DNA from: Ruminococcus bicirculans (ex Wegman et al. 2014)
GTDB lineage: Bacteria > Bacillota > Clostridia > Oscillospirales > Ruminococcaceae
Direction of reading: 5' to 3'
Assembly: GCF_000723465.1 (NCBI RefSeq)
Contig: NZ_HF545616.1
Location: 1,116,001 to 1,180,000 of the forward strand
DNA length: 64,000 bases
Part shown: positions 34,443-42,853 of the stretch, in pieces
How positions within the stretch are numbered: the stretch's first letter is position 1
Layout of the letters: each line of letters starts with the position of its first letter
Notes under the pieces: generated by a model
Told to the model about the DNA's origin: nothing
The model's input: the letters and a program-made list of their open reading frames with translations, nothing else
The model's database searches: none
Translations under genes and position numbers: made by a program

Positions 34443-35423
34443 TTAAAGATTATTTTTCAGCTTTACGTGTCTAATATCGTTTCCCACAAACATAATAGGC
34501 ATGAAACAGCCTGTGAGCCTCGAAACTATACGCTCATTATATTTTGCATTGTATTCTTCATTGGTGAGATTGGTAGAGATTATCGTTGGCCTGCCAAGGT
34601 TGATACGCTCGTTGATTATTTCATAGATCACGGAATCGGTAAAGCTCGTTTGAAATTCTGAGCCGAGGTCGTCAAGGATAACAAGGTCGGCATTCTCTAT
34701 GATGTCAAGTGTCTGACCTGTAGCTCTGCCAAAATGCTCGTCCTCTATCTGTCTGAGAAGCTTAAGCAGAGAGGCGAAAATGACGCTGTAGCCCTTTTGT
34801 ATAAGTTCATTTGCAATGCAGGCTGAAAGAAAAGTCTTGCCAAGACCTGTTTTGCCAATGAAAAACAGTGATGGAGAGTTTTCATGAAATTTGTCAGCAT
34901 ATGCACGGCAGTTTGAATACACCGTTCTCATTTTCTCTCTCGGTGACATTCCATTACCGTCGCTTTCAGGATAAAATTCTATTCTGAACTCAGAGAAATC
35001 GTGGAGCTGGATACTGCAATTCTCGTTAAGCTCCTCAGTGGTGTATTTTTTCAGCAAGTCGGTGAAGCACTTGCACTTCACTCCGTCACGATAGCCATAA
35101 TCACAGCATTTAGGACAGTAATAGTGATAATCAAGGTAGTCTTCAGGATAACCTCCCATTTTAAGCAGCCCTTTAATGGCACGTTTAGTATTGGCATTGT
35201 TTTGACGCATTTTTTGTATATATTCTCTTCCATGAGCATTTTTGCCTACTATGCCCTTCATGAGTTCACAGTTATTTGCTTTTAGTGATCTTGTAAGAAC
35301 CTCTATTTCAGGAAGTCGCTGTGCTATCTCCTGAGCGTGAACCTCATGCTCGTTCATGACAGCTTCACGCCGTCTTTTAAGTTCATTTTCAGCCTTGTCA
35401 TATGCGCTTATTGAATATTTCAT
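34443..35423 (-). CDS. DnaC/DnaI-like helicase loader ATPase
   Basis: 326 residues. The N-terminal part is helical with a zinc-binding cluster (CPKCCDYGYRDGVKCKC). The AAA+ domain has FIGKTGLGKTFLS (Walker A), LVILDDLGSE (Walker B) and TNLTNEEYNAKYNERIVSRL with arginine finger. DnaI-type proteins load the replicative helicase DnaC onto origins and restart forks. It follows the DnaD-like gene by 13 bases, a normal clostridial pair. Confidence 0.9.
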   Translation of the reverse strand: MKYSISAYDKAENELKRRREAVMNEHEVHAQEIAQRLPEIEVLTRSLKANNCELMKGIVGKNAHGREYIQKMRQNNANTKRAIKGLLKMGGYPEDYLDYHYYCPKCCDYGYRDGVKCKCFTDLLKKYTTEELNENCSIQLHDFSEFRIEFYPESDGNGMSPREKMRTVYSNCRAYADKFHENSPSLFFIGKTGLGKTFLSACIANELIQKGYSVIFASLLKLLRQIEDEHFGRATGQTLDIIENADLVILDDLGSEFQTSFTDSVIYEIINERINLGRPTIISTNLTNEEYNAKYNERIVSRLTGCFMPIMFVGNDIRHVKLKNNL

Positions 35424-35436
35424 TTTCTACTCCTTA

Positions 35437-36465
35437 TCATAGCTTTCCTGATTTTTCTAGATCGAAATTCATTGCGAATTTTTCAAAATCATCAAGATCA
35501 TAGGAAGTTTGCTTATTAGTATTCTTATTTTTCTTGGAGGTATGGTACTTTTCGTCCTCGTGTGTGACCTGTTCAGGGGTAGTGATGCTCTTGCCAGCCC
35601 AGTTTGACAGTATAGTGTCTATATATTTGTAATTCAGTTTGTTGGTATTGTCAACGCACTTGTTATAGGCTATCTCCAGCATTTCAACAGTGAAGCCCAT
35701 TGTTCGCCACTTTTCTATAAACTCAAGCTGCTGCTTTGACGGCTTTGCGGTCTGTCCGAAAATTTTCAGTACCTTGAATTCATACTTTTTTATGTTGGAA
35801 AGCCTAATTATTTCTTGTTCAATTTGTTGATAAGTACAGATGTCTTGTTCAAACCACCCACGCATTACTGTCACAAGGTAAGACACGTTGTGCTTTTCAA
35901 GTGACACACAGTATTCTGCGGCTAAGAGAATAGATGCAGCATCAAATCGGTAATACTCATAAAGAGCAAGAAGTTCCCCTTGCTCAGTTCCATTGATAGT
36001 GCGTTGTAATATGGTTTGTATCTCGTCAAAGAGATGTGCAAGGTTAGGGTCCTTCTGCTGTTTTTCCAATATCTCGGAATTTTTGTATCTTATGCACAGC
36101 TTGTTTGAAACGCTCTGACGTTTCGGGGCAACTGCCTCAACTTTTGAAACAGGCTCGGCCTTTGTTTCAGGCTCTGAAACAGGTGTAGAAACGGCTTTGA
36201 CCTGTGCAGGATTTGCCGTATCACTGTGTTCTGTGGTGATGACTCCTAGCGATACCCAGTGTGTCACAGCGTCAATGACAGTGTTCTCAGAAAGCCCGGA
36301 CTTTTCCGCAAGCTTTGCACTGTCGCATTCACGTTCCGTTGAACAGAGTATGCAGAGAAGTACCTTTACAAAGTCGCCATCACTTAATTTTATGTATTTA
36401 TCGACCACTTTAGACGGCACTGAAAAACTGCTTCCCCAGCGGTCGCAATCAAAAGTATATTTCAT
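35437..36465 (-). CDS. DnaD-domain replication protein
   Basis: 342 residues from the ATG at 36465, with GAGG 7 bases upstream; a longer reading would use a non-ATG start at 36480. An N-terminal winged-helix (about 1-90, LLCILCSTERECDSAKLAEK) is followed by an acid/Pro-rich linker and the DnaB_2/DnaD C-terminal domain, ending YKYIDTILSNWAGK. DnaD/DnaB proteins remodel DNA at initiation and work with DnaI. The C-terminal tail is Lys/Asn-rich and low in complexity. Confidence 0.88.
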   Translation of the reverse strand: MKYTFDCDRWGSSFSVPSKVVDKYIKLSDGDFVKVLLCILCSTERECDSAKLAEKSGLSENTVIDAVTHWVSLGVITTEHSDTANPAQVKAVSTPVSEPETKAEPVSKVEAVAPKRQSVSNKLCIRYKNSEILEKQQKDPNLAHLFDEIQTILQRTINGTEQGELLALYEYYRFDAASILLAAEYCVSLEKHNVSYLVTVMRGWFEQDICTYQQIEQEIIRLSNIKKYEFKVLKIFGQTAKPSKQQLEFIEKWRTMGFTVEMLEIAYNKCVDNTNKLNYKYIDTILSNWAGKSITTPEQVTHEDEKYHTSKKNKNTNKQTSYDLDDFEKFAMNFDLEKSGKL

Positions 36466-36547
36466 TATGTATCCTCGCAAATATGATTAAAACTATCCAA
36501 AATAATTATATCACATAATCTGGACTTTTGCAACAAAATTTGTGCAT

Positions 36548-36576
36548 TTGACTTTTGGTAAATAAAATGCTATAAT
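36548..36576 (+). promoter_or_regulatory. promoter of the GNAT gene
   Basis: TTGACT (36548-36553), 17-base spacer, TATAAT (36571-36576), about 30 bases before the ATG. Confidence 0.85.
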
Positions 36577-36607
36577 AGGCTGATACCAAAGAAACGGAGA
36601 GATAAAA

Positions 36608-37051
36608 ATGATAAGAAAATTTGTGCCTGAGGACAGGGAAGATTACATCAGATTTTCCACTGAGTTCTATAATTCTTCTGCGGTGGACAAGCCTGTTCCA
36701 AGAGAGCATTTTGAGCAGGGCTTCGATGAAATGATGAGATCTGACGTGTATGTGCAGGGTTATATGCTCGTTTGTGACGGCAATAATGTTGGCTACTGTG
36801 TTACAATGAAAACATATTCAGTTGAAGCAGGCGGTATTACTATATGGATAGACGAGCTTTTTGTGCTGGAGGAATACCGCTCAAAAGGTCTGGGCAGGGA
36901 GCTTTTTAAGTATATCGAGGAAAATGGCGACAAAAAGCTCCGCCGTATCCGACTTGAAGTCGAGCTTGAAAACGGCAGAGCCATATCGCTTTATAAGAAA
37001 ATGGGCTTTGAGCCTGCGCCTTACGACGGAATGTGGAAAACTATTTTATAG
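36608..37051 (+). CDS. GNAT-family N-acetyltransferase
   Basis: 147 residues. The acetyl-CoA-binding segment is YRSKGLGRELFKYIEE, and the closing RAISLYKKMGFEP is a standard GNAT ending. It has a single-domain fold. The acceptor substrate cannot be predicted; protein or small-molecule amines are possible. Its last 11 bases overlap the end of the convergent ATPase gene on the other strand. Confidence 0.9.
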   Translation: MIRKFVPEDREDYIRFSTEFYNSSAVDKPVPREHFEQGFDEMMRSDVYVQGYMLVCDGNNVGYCVTMKTYSVEAGGITIWIDELFVLEEYRSKGLGRELFKYIEENGDKKLRRIRLEVELENGRAISLYKKMGFEPAPYDGMWKTIL

Positions 37052-38111
37052 TCCTTTCGTGAATTTCCCTTGAAATGCTGTCGCAAACCTTATTAAGTGC
37101 GGCGTGGTCCATTGCGGCGATATAATACTTTTCTATCTCGTCATGGACTTTCTTGGCTTTCTTGATGCCTGAATACACTTCCTCTGCAAGGTCGGAGGCG
37201 GTGACTTTATCTAATCTCAGTCTTGTTTTCAGGGCTGAGATCTTTTTCTTGTCATAAAATCTGCCCATGTTGATAGCTTTTTCAAAGCCGTCAAGCTTGC
37301 TTATAGGGGAATTTATCACAAATGCGATGCCAGCCTCCGGGATAAGCAAATGCTCGTAAAGGGTGTTGCCAAATAGGATAGCAGGGCAGAGGATAACGTC
37401 ATAGTCACGTTTTACAGCCTGCTGTGCCATGAGGGTGACGAACTTGTGGGAAGCGGCATAATAATCATCGTTCATGGCGAACACGTCAAGGTAGCTGTCA
37501 AGAGTGGCAAGCTGCGTCATACAGCCGTATTCTGTCAAAGCGGTCAGCTGTCTAAGATCAGTTTTGCCGCTGCCAGAGCCTTTTTTGTTTAGAAGACGTT
37601 TTGCTGATCGTTCTGTGAAGCTTTTCAGCTTTTCCTCCAGCAGACAGCCTTCACCGCAATTGTAGGTATCGAAGCAAACGTTAGACAGGGCAGTGGTAAA
37701 CCTTTTGCTTCTTGCCAAAAGCGACTTGTTTTTGTCTGTGACCTCAATTATTTCAGATTTGAAGGTTTTCAGCTTTTCTTCGTCCCAATACTCTCCTAAG
37801 TTGATTATTTTCTGACAAACTCCTGGATATGAACATTCCATAACGTGGGGCGCAGTGCCGTCGCAGATTATGGCCTTTGATGTATGCAGAACGATTGCAT
37901 CAAGGGAAGCAGGGTCAGAGGAGCAATAAAACCTAGTGACGTCCTCTGTCGGCTCAAACTCAGCGGCTATCTTTTTCATAAGTGAAGATTTTCCCGTGCC
38001 TGCACCTCCTTTGAGTATGAATGTGAAATACTCCTTATCAGCCATTATCTTGCCAAATTCCGTGGAAAAACCATTCTGCGTCATTGCACCCAAAAAATAC
38101 TTTTCTGACAT
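37041..38111 (-). CDS. P-loop ATPase of the PRK06851-like family
   Basis: 356 residues. Walker A is FILKGGAGTGKSSLMKKIA (about 33-51). Other notable segments are FYCSSDPASLDAIV, ICDGTAPHVME and FINSPISKLDGF. Family members contain two related P-loop modules; here the C-terminal half keeps less of the motif. No activity is known. It overlaps the GNAT gene tail to tail and its leader has an inverted repeat. Confidence 0.75.
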   Translation of the reverse strand: MSEKYFLGAMTQNGFSTEFGKIMADKEYFTFILKGGAGTGKSSLMKKIAAEFEPTEDVTRFYCSSDPASLDAIVLHTSKAIICDGTAPHVMECSYPGVCQKIINLGEYWDEEKLKTFKSEIIEVTDKNKSLLARSKRFTTALSNVCFDTYNCGEGCLLEEKLKSFTERSAKRLLNKKGSGSGKTDLRQLTALTEYGCMTQLATLDSYLDVFAMNDDYYAASHKFVTLMAQQAVKRDYDVILCPAILFGNTLYEHLLIPEAGIAFVINSPISKLDGFEKAINMGRFYDKKKISALKTRLRLDKVTASDLAEEVYSGIKKAKKVHDEIEKYYIAAMDHAALNKVCDSISREIHERTIK

Positions 38112-38130
38112 AAATTACCCTCCATATCTC

Positions 38131-38159
38131 AAACGCATTAGATCAGTGTGACTGCGTTT
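38131..38159 (-). promoter_or_regulatory. inverted repeat in the leader of the P-loop ATPase gene
   Basis: AAACGCA (38131-38137) and TGCGTTT (38153-38159) are exact inverted repeats separated by 15 bases, immediately upstream of the GGAGGG ribosome-binding site. It could be an operator or an mRNA hairpin. Confidence 0.5.
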
Positions 38160-38249
38160 GCATTTTCATTTTTATAATATGTCAGAAAAAGCATGATTGT
38201 TCAAAAAAAATAGGTGGACAAAAAAAGCTTGAAAAAAGCAAAGAAACTT

Positions 38250-38369
38250 TCATTGCATGACGTTGCAACTTGACATTGTAATAACGACTTTATCTTTCCT
38301 GCCTGCAGTCGGGTACAAAACGCCGTCCGCTTTATGCAGTGCCTTTTTTACTATTGCAGAACTTTTCAT
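38250..38369 (-). CDS. candidate 39-residue small protein
   Basis: In a 464-base interval with no other gene, the minus strand has ATG at 38369 with AGGCGG upstream, encoding MKSSAIVKKALHKADGVLYP and a further 19 residues. It is basic with one predicted amphipathic helix and no membrane segment. A promoter-like TTGACA/17/TATCAC and an inverted repeat lie upstream on the same strand, and a T-run follows weak pairing after the stop (plus about 38212-38240). I do not recognise the protein; it may be a remnant of a larger gene. Confidence 0.4.
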   Translation of the reverse strand: MKSSAIVKKALHKADGVLYPTAGRKDKVVITMSSCNVMQ

Positions 38370-38425
38370 TATGTTCCGCCTTTCTTATCTATCTTACTAT
38401 CTTACTTCTGCGGTATCATACAGCT

Positions 38426-38479
38426 AGTTATGACTAACTCGTAAACTTTTGTGATAGCACAACAAGGTGGAAATGTCAA
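38426..38479 (-). promoter_or_regulatory. promoter with downstream operator-like repeat for the 39-residue ORF
   Basis: Minus-strand TTGACA (plus 38474-38479), 17-base spacer, TATCAC (plus 38451-38456). The inverted repeat AGTTA-TGAC-TAACT (38426-38439) lies just downstream of the predicted start. Confidence 0.5.
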
Positions 38480-38511
38480 TAGAATTGGGGCGATGGAAGG
38501 CGGTAAGGACA

Positions 38512-38543
38512 GAAAAATACCGATACAGAGGGGGCTGTATCGG
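38512..38543 (-). terminator. terminator of the DUF3267 gene
   Basis: CCGATACAG (38520-38528) pairs perfectly with CTGTATCGG (38535-38543). On the minus strand the hairpin is followed by TATTTTT. Confidence 0.85.
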
Positions 38544-38575
38544 TGGAATATATGGGTAAAGCTTAGTCTGGAAAT

Positions 38576-39169
38576 TCAAGAGATCTTGTACATATCATTT
38601 TTGTAGAACATTATTGAATCGTTTTTTTCAGGGCGCCTTAGAACGGTAAGGACATTATAAACATCTGGAAATGGCGAAACCATACCCATACACGCCATAC
38701 CAAAATTCAATCCATTAAATACTCTAAATTCGGCAGGACTAATTAAAAATAATATAAAAGGAACCACCCCAAGAACAAAAGGCAGCAGACACATCAATAT
38801 AAACCTATCTCGTTTTAATGGATATGATGCTAATGCCACAAATGTTGCCTTTCCTTTAATTCTTCCTATTGTTACATCTGCGTCCTTAGGATAAACGATT
38901 CCGTGTAACCACTCGTGAATTATCAACAATAAAAAGCCTAAAGCAAATCCCACCAGAATAAATATTGGAGAGATCACGACCACCTTGCACACAATGGTTT
39001 TACCAAGCATAGCGGCAAAAAGTAAAACACATAGAATTACAGCTATCGGCAACGCTTTTTTCATCAGTTCATCGACGCTCTTAGGCGTTTCTATCTTTAT
39101 TGCATTATCGGGTAAGTTTCCTGTTTGATATTTATTTATATCTTTTATTGACCACACAATTTTTATCAT
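38576..39169 (-). CDS. DUF3267 membrane zincin-like protein
   Basis: 197 residues with about four membrane helices. The second hydrophobic region ends in IIHEWLHGIVYPKDA, an HExxH zinc-binding pattern inside the membrane, which matches the DUF3267 family of putative intramembrane metallopeptidases. It then has FVALASYPLKRDRF, the usual family continuation. The substrate is unknown. It is a monocistronic unit with its own terminator. Confidence 0.85.
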   Translation of the reverse strand: MIKIVWSIKDINKYQTGNLPDNAIKIETPKSVDELMKKALPIAVILCVLLFAAMLGKTIVCKVVVISPIFILVGFALGFLLLIIHEWLHGIVYPKDADVTIGRIKGKATFVALASYPLKRDRFILMCLLPFVLGVVPFILFLISPAEFRVFNGLNFGMACMGMVSPFPDVYNVLTVLRRPEKNDSIMFYKNDMYKIS

Positions 39170-39313
39170 ATTACATACCTTTGTTTATCTAATCTCGATT
39201 TATCGTCTAACTATATCGTATTATTCATTATACCACACCATATGCCCCAAAGTCAAGCAAACTATTCGATCCGTTATAGTTTGAAACTATATCTATCCCA
39301 CAGAAATAAATAT

Positions 39314-39342
39314 TTTACTATCGCCCTTTTTCGTGCTATACT
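39314..39342 (+). promoter_or_regulatory. promoter of the MetE-like gene
   Basis: TTTACT (39314-39319), 17-base spacer, TATACT (39337-39342). The leader is too short for a SAM-type riboswitch. Confidence 0.65.
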
Positions 39343-39398
39343 AAATACCAGCAAACCAATAGGAAATAAACTATAATAAAATGAAAGAGGTAATAAAA

Positions 39399-40517
39399 AT
39401 GAGCAATAATATCAAAGCACCATGCCGCTACGATTTTGTGGGCAGCTTTCTCAGACCTGACTATCTGAAAAAGGCAAGAGCAGATTTTGAAAAGGGCGCT
39501 ATCACAGCCCAGCAGCTTAAAGAGGTAGAGGATAAGGCTATCCTTGATCTCGTTGCAAAGCAGAAAAAGGCTGGTTATCATATCATCACAGACGGCGAGT
39601 TCCGCAGAGCAACATGGCATCTTGACTTTATGTGGGGCTTCAATGGCGTTGGTCACAGCAAGACACAGACAGGTCTGCCATTCCATGGCGAGGCCGCAAT
39701 GATAGACGATACATATCTCACAGGCAAGGTATCAGTTGGCGACCACCCATTTGTTGAGCATTTTAAATTTGTTAAGGCTCTCGAGGACGAGAACACAGTC
39801 GCAAAGCAGACTATCCCTGCACCTGCACAGTTTCTTGAGCAGATGATAATGCCTTTCGCACTGGAGAACACAAAGAAGTATTATAACGATACAGAAGAGC
39901 TTGTTCAGGATATCGCAAAGGGCTACAGAAAAGTCATCGCTGATCTTTACGCAGCAGGTTGCCGCAACATTCAGTTTGACGATTGCTCATGGGGCATGAT
40001 AGTTGACCCTAATGCAAAGGCTATTTTTGGAGTTGACGACGCAGGACTTGAGGATATAAAAAGACTTCTGCTGAGAATAAACAACCTTGCTATCGAGGGC
40101 AAGCCTGAGGATCTTGTTATCACAACTCACGTTTGCCGTGGTAACTTCCACTCAACATATGCAAGCAGCGGTGCTTATGACAGCGTTGCAGAAACACTTT
40201 TCGCAGGTGAAAACGTAAGCGCATATTATCTTGAATTTGATGATGAGCGTTCAGGTGGCTTTGAACCTTTGAAAGCTGTAAGCGGCGACAAGAAGGTAGT
40301 CCTCGGACTTATCACATCAAAGAAACCTGAGCTTGAGGACAAGCAGACTGTTATCGACCGTATCCACGATGCTGCAAAGTACATCTCACTTGACAGACTT
40401 TGCCTTAGCCCACAGTGTGGTTTTGCGTCCTGCGAGATAGGCAACAAGCTCACAGAGGAGGAACAGTGGGCAAAGCTTGCACTTGTTAAGGAAATCGCAG
40501 AGGAAGTTTGGGGATAA
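39399..40517 (+). CDS. MetE-like cobalamin-independent methyltransferase (YxjG type)
   Basis: 372 residues from ATG 39399; GAAAGAGG lies 8 bases before it, and the ATG at 39381 would place the site inside the coding region. It corresponds to the C-terminal catalytic barrel of MetE: FVGSFLRP at the start, ITTHVCRGNFHS and the final SPQCGFASC supply the zinc-binding His/Cys/Cys. Family members transfer a methyl group to homocysteine or related thiols without the N-terminal MetE half. The exact methyl donor is uncertain. No other methionine gene is adjacent. Confidence 0.88.
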   Translation: MSNNIKAPCRYDFVGSFLRPDYLKKARADFEKGAITAQQLKEVEDKAILDLVAKQKKAGYHIITDGEFRRATWHLDFMWGFNGVGHSKTQTGLPFHGEAAMIDDTYLTGKVSVGDHPFVEHFKFVKALEDENTVAKQTIPAPAQFLEQMIMPFALENTKKYYNDTEELVQDIAKGYRKVIADLYAAGCRNIQFDDCSWGMIVDPNAKAIFGVDDAGLEDIKRLLLRINNLAIEGKPEDLVITTHVCRGNFHSTYASSGAYDSVAETLFAGENVSAYYLEFDDERSGGFEPLKAVSGDKKVVLGLITSKKPELEDKQTVIDRIHDAAKYISLDRLCLSPQCGFASCEIGNKLTEEEQWAKLALVKEIAEEVWG

Positions 40518-40636
40518 CCAACAGATTTAACATATATCCCGAGGGATACTCAATATTCTTGATAAAAAATGACTCGCGTCAAAACATATCCGACTTCTTA
40601 ACAGATCATACGAGTGCAGAGAAAAGGACAAATAAA

Positions 40637-40672
40637 AACAGGTAGATAACTCAATTGAGGTATCTACCTGTT
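40637..40672 (-). terminator. near-perfect 36-base hairpin, minus-strand terminator
   Basis: AACAGGTAGATA (40637-40648) and TATCTACCTGTT (40661-40672) enclose CTCAATTGAG, itself palindromic, with one mismatch pair. On the minus strand TTTTTA follows, so it probably ends the esterase transcript. Confidence 0.8.
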
Positions 40673-40767
40673 CTGTTCATAGTTCACTATATAGGTCATT
40701 CATATTAGTTCTTTGAAAATGTCTATATGAGTATCTATCAAATTGATGTGAGTCATTTTTTTAGCTT

Positions 40768-40799
40768 AAATATGTTGCCACACGCAACATATTTTTATA
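40768..40799 (+). terminator. hairpin, plus-strand terminator
   Basis: AAATATGTTGC (40768-40778) pairs perfectly with GCAACATATTT (40784-40794), followed by TT on the plus strand. It abuts the stop codon of the convergent esterase gene. The 277 bases between the MetE-like and esterase genes otherwise hold no gene. Confidence 0.7.
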
Positions 40800-41628
40800 G
40801 CCTATGTACCCAATCAATAGCCGCCTCTGCCCAATGAGCCGCCACCGGCTGATAGTGACCTTCCCATGTGGCAGTTGTTTCGTCGCACAATGCAAGTCCA
40901 TGTCCACCGTATTCATAAATGTGGCTCTCGAATGGAATGTGATACTTTGAAAGACTGCACATATACCAAAGTGTGTTCTCAACCCTTACACAGCCATCAT
41001 CAGCACAGTGCCAGATAAATGTAGGAGGAGTGTTCTCCGATACTCTCTTCTCCATTGAAACAAGCTCTCTGAGCTCCGATGATTTTTCCTCGCCAATAAT
41101 ATTGAGTATTGAGCCTTCATGAGTGTATTCAGGGTCGGATGTGATAACAGGATAGCCCAAGATAGAGCCGTTTACCTTGATGTCCTCAGGATTGCAGCCA
41201 AGAGGCTTTGTGAGCAGCTCGCTGTTCCAGAAGTTTGCCATTGTTGCCGCAAGGTGTCCGCCTGCTGAAAAACCGCATACTATTATCTTGTCAGGGTCAA
41301 TGTCAAATTTCTCCGCATTATCTCTAACATATTTGACAGCCGCCCCACATTCCAAAGCGTCAGTAGGAAATTTTTTCTTGACGCATGAGTATCTTAGCAC
41401 AAATGCACATATGCCTGCACCCAAAAATCTGAATGCAACAGGTTCAGCTTCACGCTCAGAACACCAATCATATCCTCCGCCCGGGCAGATTATAATTGCC
41501 TTGTGCTTCTTTCTGCCTATTTCCTCAGTAAGTGTGTTGTAATAGCAATCAAGCACAGGTGCGCAGCCTTCGCTTGAAACGCCAGCCTTTTCATAATCCA
41601 CTTTTATTTCTACTGTTTCTTTAAGCAT
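40795..41628 (-). CDS. alpha/beta hydrolase, acetyl-esterase type
   Basis: 277 residues from ATG 41628, with GGAGGAAA 5 bases upstream; the longer frame would overlap the M15 gene. It has CPGGGYDWCSE (oxyanion region), VCGFSAGGHLAA with nucleophile Ser, a later HCADDGCV and a final YEYGGHGLAL for the catalytic Asp and His. No signal peptide, so cytoplasmic. Relatives deacetylate xylan oligosaccharides or other acetylated sugars. It lies 19 bases after the M15 gene and near a GH2 glycosidase, supporting a sugar role by context. Confidence 0.88.
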   Translation of the reverse strand: MLKETVEIKVDYEKAGVSSEGCAPVLDCYYNTLTEEIGRKKHKAIIICPGGGYDWCSEREAEPVAFRFLGAGICAFVLRYSCVKKKFPTDALECGAAVKYVRDNAEKFDIDPDKIIVCGFSAGGHLAATMANFWNSELLTKPLGCNPEDIKVNGSILGYPVITSDPEYTHEGSILNIIGEEKSSELRELVSMEKRVSENTPPTFIWHCADDGCVRVENTLWYMCSLSKYHIPFESHIYEYGGHGLALCDETTATWEGHYQPVAAHWAEAAIDWVHRL

Positions 41629-41647
41629 TTTATTTCCTCCGAAAAAT

Positions 41648-42661
41648 TTATTCTGTAGCCGCCTGCTGGTCTGTCTGAGAGGACGAGTCAGCAGGTGCTG
41701 CATTTTCTGTCATATTCACGCAGACGATATAACCGTCAACGTTGTTGCCTGAGATAGTGTTAGGACGCTCATTGTTGCTGTCGTCAAGTGGTACAGGCAC
41801 GTTCGTGGTGCTGCCCTTGTCTGCGGCAACGTAGTAAACTGAATACTCAGTGTCGTCAAAAGCCGTGAATGTGAGCGGTTTTTCAAATGTATAGTCCTTG
41901 ACAAAATCTATGTATTCTTCAAGGCAAAGCTTGTTTGCTGTCATTATCTCAGCGTGAGGTATTCCCACATATCTGAAATGATAAGCCATAGGGCTTATAC
42001 CTGTGATGTCAGCTTTGTCCTCTGGGTATCTGAGGATAAGTCCGTATTTCCAGCAGTTTTCAGATATCCAACTATAATCTCCTTCGCCTGTAAACTCGGG
42101 ATATGCGCCTGTGCTTGAGTCATAAAGATGCAGGTCAAAGGCAAGTCCAGTGTCATGCTCGTAGCAGGCAGAGCTGCTGTCTTCATCATCTTCCGCAGGC
42201 ATAGCTGTGTTTATCATAAGTGTTGATATCTTCTTGTCAGCATAAAAATCATTTCCCATTTTGCCAAAGGCTTCAAAGGTCTCTTTTTTAGCCGTCAGTT
42301 GAGTGCTGCTGGTGGACATTATTTGACTTCCGTTCTTGTCAAACAAATAGGAATAAACTGTGTCTGTGTTATTCACTGTACCGGTGAAGGAGTGGTCGCC
42401 ATTAACGAGAATAAGATCTCCATTTACCATATCAGTTTTGTTTTTTGCGGTAACATACATATAATTGCCCGTAAGCTTTTTTACAGCTTTTTTACTGCTG
42501 CTGTCAGCCTTGACCGCAGAGGAGTTTGACGAGCTGTCGGAAATTTTCTTAGGGCTGTCAGCTTTTGAACTGCACGATGTAGATATTCCCAGAATGATCA
42601 AAAGCAGTATGGCAAGAGCCGCTGCAATATTCTTGTATTTATAACGTTTTACTTTTGGCAC
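41648..42661 (-). CDS. VanY-like D-Ala-D-Ala carboxypeptidase (M15B)
   Basis: 337 residues. The N-terminus has a membrane helix (about 12-27) ending in STSCSS; this may be a lipobox (C30), though a poor match. A Ser/Lys linker and an unrecognised middle domain are followed by the peptidase: YEHDTGLAFDLH (zinc-binding His/Asp), YGLILRYPEDKADITGI and YHFRYVG (zinc His and catalytic region). It trims terminal D-Ala from peptidoglycan stem peptides outside the cell. Its own promoter lies upstream. Confidence 0.9.
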   Translation of the reverse strand: MPKVKRYKYKNIAAALAILLLIILGISTSCSSKADSPKKISDSSSNSSAVKADSSSKKAVKKLTGNYMYVTAKNKTDMVNGDLILVNGDHSFTGTVNNTDTVYSYLFDKNGSQIMSTSSTQLTAKKETFEAFGKMGNDFYADKKISTLMINTAMPAEDDEDSSSACYEHDTGLAFDLHLYDSSTGAYPEFTGEGDYSWISENCWKYGLILRYPEDKADITGISPMAYHFRYVGIPHAEIMTANKLCLEEYIDFVKDYTFEKPLTFTAFDDTEYSVYYVAADKGSTTNVPVPLDDSNNERPNTISGNNVDGYIVCVNMTENAAPADSSSQTDQQAATE

Positions 42662-42694
42662 TTAACATCACCTTCCTGTATAACATACACCTAA

Positions 42695-42723
42695 ATTATA
42701 ACACATTTTTCGTAATAAGTGAA
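42695..42723 (-). promoter_or_regulatory. promoter of the M15 peptidase/esterase unit
   Basis: Minus-strand TTCACT (plus 42718-42723), 17-base spacer, TATAAT (plus 42695-42700). Confidence 0.7.
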
Positions 42724-42806
42724 CCATATGCCACTGTAGTGTCGGCACTTTTGTTATATCAGACAAATGTTTTGCGGGCGTTTTATGCAACAAGCACAAA
42801 CAAAAT

Positions 42807-42837
42807 AAGGGCTGTACCGCAAAACAGTACAGCCCTT
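42807..42837 (-). terminator. terminator of the GH2 gene
   Basis: AAGGGCTGTAC (42807-42817) pairs perfectly with GTACAGCCCTT (42827-42837); on the minus strand a T-rich tail follows. Confidence 0.88.
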
Positions 42838-42853
42838 AGCAATAAATATTCTG

